Positions 17,691 through 23,790 of a stretch of DNA of 42,438 nucleotides are shown here, in pieces (positions within the stretch are counted from its first letter, which is position 1; each line of letters starts with the position of its first letter). The notes under the pieces are model-generated. The model had not been told where the DNA came from. It was given only the letters and a program-made list of their open reading frames with translations, and searched no databases. The position numbers and the translations under genes are program-made. Source of the DNA: a virus; IMG/VR virus record IMGVR_UViG_3300006916_000096, positions 1 through 42,438 of that record; one strand, 5' to 3'.

Positions 17691-19544
17691 TTAGTATGTT
17701 ATTTCACAAGCACCGCCTGCACATGCAGCTTCGGCACTTAGGTCAGTCTTATCTTCTACCTCTTGAACTCTAGTAAGATCAATACCAGTCAATGCATTTT
17801 CCATTAGACGGTAACGTTCTTCTGTGATGTCTTCGAATGGTGCTTGCACATAAGTACCACCATCGTATGGTAAGACAGAGATACCGTTGAAATGATAACG
17901 GTTCTTCCACATCCACTCACCTACCAGTTCCCACTCATCATCTTTGATAGAGATAGTACATGATACGTTGTGACTGTTCTGACCTTCACGGTGACCTGGA
18001 GCCACCCACTCTGTATTATACCGACCAACCCTGTTAAGTAGATCAATCGGACTTTCGTTACGAAGTATAGAACCTTCAGGTGCAGCTTGAGGTATCTCGA
18101 TTACAGCTTGCTCTTCAGGTTTGAAATACTCGTCCTCCACCAACTCTGGGTGGTGCTCAGCGAAGTATCCATATAAGGCTTCATTCTTTCCGATACGTTG
18201 CCTACGAATGTAGTAATCGTTATGCCAAGCATGAATACCAGAACTGCTGCCCAGCACACAAGAACTAGTGCCGCTTGGCTTGACAGTAGTACAACGTGCA
18301 GCGCAGTTGATGCCCAATAGTTTAGCGACTCTTTCATTCTCTTTCTTTACCTCCTCAGCGGCTTCTTCTAAATCATATTCTAGCACAGTACCAGAACCAA
18401 TACCAGTTTGACCTACACCGATAAGAGCTTCACGTTCACAAGTCTCTTGCCATTCAGGTCGTAGGTAATGGAAGTCTGTATACCCTGCTTGTAATGTGCC
18501 AATCAATGATGCAGCTCTTGCTCGTTCATTGAGATCCTTTTGGGATGTAATGTCAGATACATTCATCTCAGTTAGGTTACACATTTGATATGGACGTAGA
18601 CCAATCTCACAACATGGGTTAGTACCCCAGTCTTTGTCGTTGGTAAGATAGATACCTGGCTCACCAGAACCTGATAGTCTTACACGTTCCCATAGTTTAT
18701 CAAAGGATTCTTTAGTAATCTTGTGACGTAGTATTACAGCAGAATTGTTTGCTCGTGCTCGTTGTGGATTCTGTTCCCACCAAGAACCAGACTTACAACC
18801 TAGCATAGCAGAGTCATCCATAGAGAACAACGATATCATAGCAGCCCTACGGATACCACCAGTTAATACAGCGTCAGCAATGTAGCACATCATGTCATGT
18901 ACTTCTAGTGTGGTAAGCTGACGTCCTACTGCTTGGTCAAAGATAGATCTCATATTGTGGATACAATCTTTAAGGGGCTGAGGACCTGGGGCTTTACCAC
19001 CTGTAGTAATTAGCATGGCTCCCTTAGGTCTGATGTCACGGTAATCAAACTCTACATCCATCATGTTGTAGAAGTAAGATTCACATAGAACTTTTACTGC
19101 ATCTGCCCAGCCCTCAATATTATCTGACACAAGGAACCTACGCTTACGTTTCTTAGGCCCTGCTACTTCAGGTAACTTACGAACATGATGACGTTGAACT
19201 GAGTAGCCTACCCCAGTACCGCCAAGTAATAAGAACATACTCTCAGGAAATGATTCGGTACTTTCAATAGGTAAGTATGCACAGTTGTAGATTCTATTGG
19301 GGGCTAGCTCGATAGGTGCACCACCAAACTGCAATGCTCTCATTGAAGGTAGGCATTTCTTTTCATACACCAGCTTGTATGCTTTTTCAATTTCTTTCTT
19401 CATCTTAGGGTACTTGCGTTGGTGCATCTCTTTGTTTCGAGTAACCAACTCATGCCAAGTTTCCCTGCGTTGTAACTCAGGTATGTACTTTGCGTACTTG
19501 CTGAATACAGTTATGTCTGATAAGATTTTATTTGATGTGTTCAT
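17691..19544 (-). CDS. Class II (adenosylcobalamin-dependent) ribonucleotide reductase
   Basis: It reduces ribonucleotides to deoxyribonucleotides for phage DNA synthesis, using a B12-derived radical. It resembles the monomeric Lactobacillus leichmannii ribonucleoside triphosphate reductase. C311 and E313 in NPCCEIG match its thiyl-radical C408 and E410; C322 lies exactly 11 residues later like C419; C88 in YNCAYLP fits the partner cysteine C119; and C608 and C613 near the C-terminus match the C731/C736 redox shuttle. The phosphate-binding PSGTSSCVLGSSSG loop is present. At 617 residues it is about 120 shorter than the Lactobacillus enzyme. Its start overlaps the stop of the Endo VII-like gene (ATGA). 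It works upstream of the polymerase encoded next. The host must supply or import cobalamin; no B12 gene is in the window. Confidence 0.93.
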   Translation of the reverse strand: MNTSNKILSDITVFSKYAKYIPELQRRETWHELVTRNKEMHQRKYPKMKKEIEKAYKLVYEKKCLPSMRALQFGGAPIELAPNRIYNCAYLPIESTESFPESMFLLLGGTGVGYSVQRHHVRKLPEVAGPKKRKRRFLVSDNIEGWADAVKVLCESYFYNMMDVEFDYRDIRPKGAMLITTGGKAPGPQPLKDCIHNMRSIFDQAVGRQLTTLEVHDMMCYIADAVLTGGIRRAAMISLFSMDDSAMLGCKSGSWWEQNPQRARANNSAVILRHKITKESFDKLWERVRLSGSGEPGIYLTNDKDWGTNPCCEIGLRPYQMCNLTEMNVSDITSQKDLNERARAASLIGTLQAGYTDFHYLRPEWQETCEREALIGVGQTGIGSGTVLEYDLEEAAEEVKKENERVAKLLGINCAARCTTVKPSGTSSCVLGSSSGIHAWHNDYYIRRQRIGKNEALYGYFAEHHPELVEDEYFKPEEQAVIEIPQAAPEGSILRNESPIDLLNRVGRYNTEWVAPGHREGQNSHNVSCTISIKDDEWELVGEWMWKNRYHFNGISVLPYDGGTYVQAPFEDITEERYRLMENALTGIDLTRVQEVEDKTDLSAEAACAGGACEITY

Positions 19545-19915
19545 TCTCTACCTTTCTTTAAATAGTTTCTGATTCTTGCAAGTGCACCGAAGTCATCCTT
19601 CAATCCACCTAATGTCCTGTTACACGAGTGGCATATCCAACCTCTGAACTTACTAGTCAAGTGGTCATGGTCTAATGCCCATGGTGATTTGTTCTTGCCG
19701 CCACAACCTTTAGCTTCTTCTGCGTTACGCAAACAGATTGGGCATTGATAATCCTCTGGTGGTTCTTCTACAGTTTCTCGTAATTCCTTTCGTACCTTTG
19801 CTATAGATCTTATGCAGAGCCTACAAGTTGTTTTACGATATCCCCTACCACTTTCCATAGGGAAATCTTCACAGCTTTTCTTTACTCCACACTTATTACA
19901 GGTCATGTATTCCAT
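19541..19915 (-). CDS. Endonuclease VII-like HNH nuclease
   Basis: The family resolves branched DNA such as Holliday junctions and trims DNA for packaging. The 124-residue protein has zinc-ligand pairs C58/C61 and C95/C98, the DHDH motif at 82-85 and N99 in CNRTLGGL, matching the beta-beta-alpha-metal core of T4 endonuclease VII. An extra N-terminal finger (C6, C9, C31, C34) is also present. I place the start at the ATG at 19915, preceded by CGGAGATAAC, rather than at an ATG 48 nt upstream that would overlap the previous gene. It overlaps the RNR start by 4 nt. A free-standing homing nuclease is possible, but the compact operon position favours a recombination role. Confidence 0.82.
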   Translation of the reverse strand: MEYMTCNKCGVKKSCEDFPMESGRGYRKTTCRLCIRSIAKVRKELRETVEEPPEDYQCPICLRNAEEAKGCGGKNKSPWALDHDHLTSKFRGWICHSCNRTLGGLKDDFGALARIRNYLKKGRE

Positions 19916-19916
19916 G

Positions 19917-20096
19917 TTATCTCCGACTAAGTTTGACAATCTCTGCGTCTCCCTTAGATACAAAATTAATAAAGCCTTTAGGCTCTTTAGATTTATACTC
20001 TGTTTTTTCTACATCGAGTAACGGTACAACCTCTCCCACAAGAGAGGCGTACCATTTATTGGGGTCGTCACATTTAATTATACGTAATGCTTTCAT
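19917..20096 (-). CDS. Small protein of unknown function, 59 aa
   Basis: Not recognised. A basic N-terminus (MKALRIIKCDD) is followed by a mixed strand-forming sequence, and there is no membrane segment. I choose the ATG at 20096, which overlaps the TGA of the upstream membrane gene (ATGA), over a TTG two codons earlier. Its stop lies one base before the Endo VII-like gene's ATG, and its last codons supply that gene's ribosome binding site. Tight coupling on both sides supports it as a real gene. Confidence 0.6.
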   Translation of the reverse strand: MKALRIIKCDDPNKWYASLVGEVVPLLDVEKTEYKSKEPKGFINFVSKGDAEIVKLSRR

Positions 20097-20260
20097 ATCC
20101 AACCTAACTTAGTTGCGTTGTGAATTATAATCATAAAGCAGGTTATGATATGCACAACCCACCAGAAAGTTCTGATAGCTGCTACAATATCTGCTTGACT
20201 ATCAGTCTCTCCCACCTTTTCGCCCAAAGATTTTGCCCAGATACGCCACCACTTTTTCAT
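20093..20260 (-). CDS. Small membrane protein, 55 aa
   Basis: The start MKKWWRIWAKSLGEKVGE is basic and tryptophan-rich, and residues about 32-50 (FWWVVHIITCFMIIIHN) are one membrane helix. A perfect AGAGGAG lies about 8 nt before the ATG. The first about 59 nt overlap, in another frame, the 3' end of the preceding membrane gene; its own TGA overlaps the next gene's ATG. Size, single helix and charge would suit a holin, an antiholin or an envelope-interfering peptide, but no family is identified. Confidence 0.6.
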   Translation of the reverse strand: MKKWWRIWAKSLGEKVGETDSQADIVAAIRTFWWVVHIITCFMIIIHNATKLGWI

Positions 20261-20378
20261 AACGAGTTACTCCTCTGAGCCATTCCTTTTGTACCTCATT
20301 TAGAAATACATTCGAGCTTAATAAAATGAATACTGCTACCGCAAGTATAACACCTACTTCAATAATATCTACTATCAT
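20202..20378 (-). CDS. Small membrane protein overlapping the next gene, 58 aa
   Basis: Residues 4-24 (IIEVGVILAVAVFILLSS) form a clear membrane helix, followed by a charged, basic tail ending GRKGGRD. AAAGG lies 9 nt before the ATG. Its last 19 codons overlap the following membrane gene in a different frame, a layout that recalls nested lysis genes such as the Rz/Rz1 spanin pair, although neither product has a lipoprotein signal. Lysis or membrane function is a guess. Coding is supported by the ribosome binding site and the placement 2 bp after the previous stop. Confidence 0.5.
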   Translation of the reverse strand: MIVDIIEVGVILAVAVFILLSSNVFLNEVQKEWLRGVTRYEKVVAYLGKIFGRKGGRD

Positions 20379-20380
20379 AA

Positions 20381-20521
20381 TTATTTACCTTTCTTTTTGG
20401 AGCCCGAAGGGCTCTTAGTTTTATCTTGTTTATCTTCCTTCTTGCCAAAGATTGCATCCCAATTGTTGGAGTAACTCTCTTGATTAGGGATAGGTCTTGG
20501 CGCTGAGCCTTTGCCTGCCAT
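20381..20521 (-). CDS. Small basic protein of unknown function, 46 aa
   Basis: The sequence begins MAGKGSAPRPIP and ends in a lysine- and serine-rich tail (PSGSKKKGK); a central NNWDAIFGKK segment could be a short helix. GGAG lies 6 nt before the ATG, which follows the previous stop by one base. Codons near the 3' end contain GAGCCCTTCGGGCTC-like DNA that can form a hairpin, also found at 29194-29208. The protein is probably disordered. No function is recognised. Confidence 0.5.
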   Translation of the reverse strand: MAGKGSAPRPIPNQESYSNNWDAIFGKKEDKQDKTKSPSGSKKKGK

Positions 20522-20522
20522 G

Positions 20523-20792
20523 TTATTCTCCAGTTAGTTGTTGGTCAATCAGTGTTGCATACCCTGCTATGTCATGCCAGCTATCAGCATAGTTAGGATC
20601 ACCGTTAAGTATCCTACCTATCTTATGCACGATCATTTCTAAGGATTCTTTTTGTGAGTAGCTAAGCGTGTCCCAGTTGTCGGTGACTCTCATTATAGCT
20701 TTCATACTCTGAGATATCTCACCTTGAGATTCAAAGGAACCGTACCTTTTTTCACGTTGTTTTAAAGTATTGTTAGTGGATTGTTGTGTCAT
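20523..20792 (-). CDS. DUF6378-like phage protein, 89 aa
   Basis: The second half (ESLEMIVHKIGRILNGDPNY followed by ADSWHDIAGYATL) resembles a conserved phage domain that I recall as DUF6378, found in many phages as a small all-helical protein of unknown function. The assignment is from memory of the motif, not from a search. The first 25 residues are polar and rich in Gln and Arg. Its start overlaps the end of the preceding gene by 20 nt, whose 3' end carries GGAGG at a somewhat long distance. It is followed at once by the 46-residue gene. Confidence 0.65.
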   Translation of the reverse strand: MTQQSTNNTLKQREKRYGSFESQGEISQSMKAIMRVTDNWDTLSYSQKESLEMIVHKIGRILNGDPNYADSWHDIAGYATLIDQQLTGE

Positions 20793-20955
20793 CTATATAA
20801 TCATCCTCCAAACCTTGTACACAATCTAATAGGTATGCACATAGTTGGAATGCTTTGCTTTCTTCATCCACTATATCTATACCTTCTGCTTCAAACATAA
20901 CTTTGACGTTTGCTAGGTCTTCGCTATCTTCGATTCTAATAACATATGACGGCAT
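20773..20955 (-). CDS. Small acidic protein of unknown function, 60 aa
   Basis: The sequence begins MPSYVIRIEDSEDLANVKV. It is strongly acidic, ends in a Asp-rich tail (GLEDDYIDDTTIH), and may be a small alpha/beta domain. I choose the ATG at 20955, 9 nt after GGAGGA, rather than an ATG 36 nt upstream. It is the first gene after a terminator and two copies of a 14-bp repeat, so it probably begins a new transcript. A DNA-mimic or inhibitor role would fit the acidity, but this is speculation. Confidence 0.55.
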   Translation of the reverse strand: MPSYVIRIEDSEDLANVKVMFEAEGIDIVDEESKAFQLCAYLLDCVQGLEDDYIDDTTIH

Positions 20956-20968
20956 GTGCCTGTCCTCC

Positions 20969-21011
20969 GTTGTCGGTTGCTCAAAAAGCATGTAAACGTT
21001 GTCGGTTGAGC
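20969..21011 (-). repeat. Two direct copies of a 14-bp element upstream of a small gene
   Basis: GTTGTCGGTTGCTC (20969-20982) and GTTGTCGGTTGAGC (20998-21011) are 29 bp apart. On the minus strand both contain ACCGACAAC. Related ACCGACAAC or ACCGACACC elements stand in the leaders at 28310-28318 and 28528-28536. The pair lies between a terminator and the next ribosome binding site, so it is a candidate promoter or leader element. Confidence 0.55.
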
Positions 21012-21037
21012 AATAAAATAAGGGGCATAAAGCCCCT
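21007..21037 (-). terminator. Rho-independent terminator after the possible small terminase gene
   Basis: On the minus strand a 6-bp stem AGGGGC / GCCCCT with a 5-nt loop is followed by TATTTTATTG. It lies 3 bp after the stop of the 144-residue gene. Confidence 0.8.
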
Positions 21038-21039
21038 GA

Positions 21040-21474
21040 TTAACCACCTGAAAGTCTATTAATCTCTGCCTGTAGTTCCTCATCAGTGAGGTCTGTATAG
21101 TCAAAGTTAGTGTTTACATTTTCAGATCGTTGTAGTTTAGGTTGTTCATACTCAGCTACTATTGAAGCAAGTCTTGCAGCTTCAACCATATCGTCAGTAG
21201 ATATAGCTTTAATCATAGCGAGTTTCATAACAGTCAGACCTTTAGGTATACTTTCCATAAGACTGTCTGATAAATTGTTGACGAGAGCAAGAACATCTTT
21301 CATTTCTTCTTTCATCTTTTCATTCTTAATCCTAGCTTCAGTAGCTTTCTCTGTCATCATCGCCATATGTTCTTTATCATGACGTGGTTTTAGATTAGCT
21401 AATGAGTTAGGGTGTATCTTTTTCTTTCCTTTTGTTACATCATCTTGCGTATAAATTTTTTGGGCTTCTGACAT
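21040..21474 (-). CDS. Possible terminase small subunit, 144 aa
   Basis: The protein has a basic KGKKKIHPNSLANLKP start, a long charged helical middle that looks like a coiled coil, and a C-terminus with DLTDEELQAEINRLSGG. Proteins with this arrangement are sometimes labelled terminase small subunits in phages, where they bind pac DNA and guide the large subunit. No small subunit is found next to the large subunit gene, so this is a candidate by elimination only. I use the ATG at 21474, 6 nt after GGAG, rather than the one at 21480. The gene has its own promoter and hairpin control element upstream and its own terminator downstream, so it is expressed as a single-gene unit. Confidence 0.5.
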   Translation of the reverse strand: MSEAQKIYTQDDVTKGKKKIHPNSLANLKPRHDKEHMAMMTEKATEARIKNEKMKEEMKDVLALVNNLSDSLMESIPKGLTVMKLAMIKAISTDDMVEAARLASIVAEYEQPKLQRSENVNTNFDYTDLTDEELQAEINRLSGG

Positions 21475-21480
21475 TATCAT

Positions 21481-21534
21481 CTCCGTTTCTAGGTAGTTCC
21501 CTATAAGGTACCTAATTACCTAGAATCTACGGAG
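21481..21534 (-). promoter_or_regulatory. RBS-sequestering hairpin
   Basis: On the minus strand CTCCGT (21534-21529) pairs with ACGGAG (21486-21481), and TTCTAGGTA (21525-21517) pairs with TACCTAGAA (21495-21487): 15 bp with one 3-nt bulge and a 21-nt loop. The 3' arm contains the GGAG ribosome binding site of the gene starting at 21474. RNA that contains both arms should hide the site. Confidence 0.75.
21496..21512 (-). promoter_or_regulatory. T7-like phage promoter inside the hairpin loop
   Basis: GGTACCTTATAGGGAAC resembles the -11 to +6 part of T7-type promoters (CTATAGGGA). The first 12 bases are identical to those of the plus-strand candidate at 29688. By T7 analogy transcription would start at 21501, so the transcript would lack the 5' arm of the hairpin. 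Confidence 0.6.
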
Positions 21535-21556
21535 AGCCCTCTGGTTTGACGTATAA

Positions 21557-21605
21557 CAAAGAATAATCAAGGCCCTAGCTACCCCTTAGTGAGATAGCTA
21601 GAGCC
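21557..21605 (-). terminator. Rho-independent terminator
   Basis: On the minus strand an 11-bp stem (GGCTCTAGCTA / TAGCTAGGGCC, one G-T pair) is followed by TTGATTATTCTTTG. It ends the unit containing the ssDNA-binding protein and the 23-residue peptide and lies just before the hairpin and promoter element. Confidence 0.75.
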
Positions 21606-21618
21606 CCTTAGGATGGAT

Positions 21619-21690
21619 TTACTGGCGTTTATCTAGGTAATCTAGAACCATTAGTCCAATAAACCCTACTGAAATAAGAATAACAAACAT
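21619..21690 (-). CDS. Membrane micro-protein, 23 aa
   Basis: MFVILISVGFIGLMVLDYLD plus KRQ is almost wholly one membrane helix with a basic end. AAGG lies 6 nt before the ATG. It stands alone between the ssDNA-binding gene and a terminator, so the RNA seems organised around it. It is too short for statistical support; conservation in relatives would decide. Confidence 0.45.
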   Translation of the reverse strand: MFVILISVGFIGLMVLDYLDKRQ

Positions 21691-21750
21691 CCTTTGCCTT
21701 AGTATTCTTATCCCCTTGGTAAATTAGTTTACATATTAAGACAGTAAACC

Positions 21751-21778
21751 ATTATACCTTAGAACTCAGAGTCGTCAG
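21751..21778 (-). promoter_or_regulatory. Possible host sigma-70 promoter
   Basis: A perfect -10 box TATAAT (21756-21751) lies 16 bp after CTGACG (21778-21773), a 4/6 match to TTGACA. It overlaps the end of the ssDNA-binding gene and would transcribe the 23-residue peptide. Confidence 0.3.
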
Positions 21779-22226
21779 CCTCTGTTCCTTCCACATCAAA
21801 GTCAACAGACCCAGTGTACTCAATTAGGTTTGTGATTTGAATTGCAGTCAAGATTGTGGAGACACCTTGACGACCAGCTACATCATACTCTCGTCGATAT
21901 ACTTTTACATTACCAACTGAGCCGTTACCAATCTTAATGGTAGCAGGTATAGCTTTCTTTTGACTGTCAACAATAGCAACAGGATCGTTTGCAGATCCAT
22001 CTTTGCGTACAGCTTTACGCTTCAAGTTAACAGCGACTCTACTTGGGTCATCTTTGACGGGCTTAACTGTGCCGTACTGAGCGAGTTCTTCTGAACGATC
22101 AGAAGGTACAACGATCTGACATTCCCATTGCAGAGTACCGAAAGGTTCTGTAGGGTTGTCAGGGTCTACCTTAACATAGTTAAGAGTCACATCACGGATG
22201 ATTGAAGTACCAAGATTTGCAGTCAT
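21759..22226 (-). CDS. gp2.5-like single-stranded DNA-binding protein
   Basis: The 155-residue protein is rich in beta strand and has the tell-tale acidic tail ending in phenylalanine (FDVEGTEADDSEF), as in T7 gp2.5, where the tail contacts polymerase and helicase. The body fits an OB-fold protein, with basic and aromatic residues (KVYRREYDVAGRQG) for DNA contact. It would coat lagging-strand DNA and recruit the replication proteins encoded downstream. AGGA lies 8 nt before the ATG. A second gene with a similar pattern is at 28629-29126. The assignment rests on tail, size and context rather than on clear sequence identity. Confidence 0.65.
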   Translation of the reverse strand: MTANLGTSIIRDVTLNYVKVDPDNPTEPFGTLQWECQIVVPSDRSEELAQYGTVKPVKDDPSRVAVNLKRKAVRKDGSANDPVAIVDSQKKAIPATIKIGNGSVGNVKVYRREYDVAGRQGVSTILTAIQITNLIEYTGSVDFDVEGTEADDSEF

Positions 22227-22243
22227 AATAGTTTCCTGTTTAA

Positions 22244-22624
22244 TTAAATAAGTTCTTTGAGTTGTACACTATGTTTAGTCCAGTCTCCAGACTCAACAAT
22301 AGGTTGTGATTTGTAGCGATGACCTTGTAATGTATAGATCAAAGCTGTTCCATAATCAGTAGACACTTCCTCCCTGTCATAAAAGTTAGTGGCTTCATTG
22401 CCACTGTAACCTTCAAGTGTGTCTAGTTTTCGTAGTGTATCTTCACTCACCTCATAAACTTCTACAAGGATATGTGAGTCTCCACTACGGATGCCTGGGT
22501 AGCTACCAAGAGAGAACATCTCGTAGTCTGGTATCCATTGTGTCCCAATCATTTTAGATTCACCAAGGACTCGATGATTACCGAGCCCCTTTCTAAGTGA
22601 ACCATATACAGCTACGTTACGCAT
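22244..22624 (-). CDS. GGCT/AIG2-like gamma-glutamyl cyclotransferase
   Basis: The family cleaves gamma-glutamyl amides, releasing 5-oxoproline. The 126-residue protein has the signature YGSLRKG (Y7-G8-S9-L10) that binds the substrate carboxylate, SYPGI at 41-45, and LDTLEGY with E71 at the place of the catalytic glutamate of human GGCT. I use the ATG at 22624, directly after AGGAGGAACT, because upstream ATGs overlap the ATP-grasp gene and lack the motif context. It is the last gene of the amidoligase cassette. It may undo or trim gamma-glutamyl-type amides formed by the ligases. Confidence 0.82.
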   Translation of the reverse strand: MRNVAVYGSLRKGLGNHRVLGESKMIGTQWIPDYEMFSLGSYPGIRSGDSHILVEVYEVSEDTLRKLDTLEGYSGNEATNFYDREEVSTDYGTALIYTLQGHRYKSQPIVESGDWTKHSVQLKELI

Positions 22625-22632
22625 AGTTCCTC

Positions 22633-23790
22633 CTAAGTATACACGTGGCATGGAGCAATAGTAATTGGTAAGCACCACTGCTCTTCTTCGCTATCATTAT
22701 AACACAAGACTAGCTCACCGTCATCACCTACGACTTCGTAGACAAAGAAGTAACCAGACCTACCATGATAGTCATCTTCCATCCAACGTTCGAGTGCATC
22801 TGACTTGCCACCGTTGTTCATAAATCTTCTTAGGCAAGTGTATAGATTATCTGTAAGGTATACTGTTTCACCTTCTTCAATATAATAATCATCAACATCG
22901 TATGGAACATTCAATGCTTCATCTAACTCCGTTAAAGATTGCAAGGCAAGTTGATCTGAAGTTAATACTTCATCATACCTTGGTATCTTTTTATTATCTA
23001 TTAGAGCCTGAAGGGCTCCGGAGTATCTAGCTAACGTTGTGTTACCATTCAGTCCACATGCAGTGTTCACCTCTAATACAGTTGCTTCCTTCTTTCTTTC
23101 ATTCCATATCACATCTACCGCACCGAAGTCTAACCCTAATACATTTACTGCATTAACTGCACTAGATATTACTGAAGGTGATGGCTTAACATCTGAGATT
23201 GTAAATACAAATCCGTTACTGTGGTTTCTGATTTGATAGTTCTCAGGTGTTGTACCATGTGGTACTGCCTTACGTTGTATAAGTATAGGTACATTCTTTA
23301 CTACATGCACACGATACTCGTCACGCTTCTTCATGTATTTAGTATACAAAGGTGCATTGTATACAGCACTGCTTGCAGATACATCTTCCTTGTATCTTAC
23401 AAGATCTAGCCCTTCACCTGAATGACCTTGCATTACATTACGAATAACAACATCATGCCCTTCATCGTACCACTGTCTAGCAATGCTTACATGTGTTGTC
23501 CAGTCAGGTATAGGTATCGGTAGTATTGAATCAGCATTATCTCTGTCGATAGTCTTGAAGAACTCTAGCTTATGAGATGCTAATCGAATCTTATGGGGTT
23601 TGTTAAATACTCTAGCTTGTCTAAATGAAGACAGATCTATAGTTGAGTTACCCCAGTTGATTAAAACTAAATCGTTTTTATCTGTAACAGATGAGCCTTC
23701 AAGTTTCATTCTCTTACAGTTTAAAGAATTAGCTAACAGTTTTGCAGATTCACTTCCAGATTTATAAGGTACTACTAATACTTGGCTCAT
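22633..23790 (-). CDS. ATP-grasp carboxylate-amine ligase
   Basis: ATP-grasp enzymes activate a carboxylate as an acyl phosphate and join it to an amine. The 385-residue protein has a glycine-rich loop QGHSGEGL at 121-128, DEYRVHVV at 157-164, DFGAVDVIW at 221-229 and the magnesium-binding ExN pair (E240, N242) in EVNTACGLNGN. The last 100 residues form an additional acidic domain (YDVDDYYIEEGETVYL) of unknown role. Its ATG overlaps the stop of the amidotransferase gene (ATGA), a sign of coupled synthesis, and its TAG stop lies just before the GGCT gene. Substrate is unknown: peptide, amino acid or a phage or host surface component are all possible. Confidence 0.82.
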   Translation of the reverse strand: MSQVLVVPYKSGSESAKLLANSLNCKRMKLEGSSVTDKNDLVLINWGNSTIDLSSFRQARVFNKPHKIRLASHKLEFFKTIDRDNADSILPIPIPDWTTHVSIARQWYDEGHDVVIRNVMQGHSGEGLDLVRYKEDVSASSAVYNAPLYTKYMKKRDEYRVHVVKNVPILIQRKAVPHGTTPENYQIRNHSNGFVFTISDVKPSPSVISSAVNAVNVLGLDFGAVDVIWNERKKEATVLEVNTACGLNGNTTLARYSGALQALIDNKKIPRYDEVLTSDQLALQSLTELDEALNVPYDVDDYYIEEGETVYLTDNLYTCLRRFMNNGGKSDALERWMEDDYHGRSGYFFVYEVVGDDGELVLCYNDSEEEQWCLPITIAPCHVYT

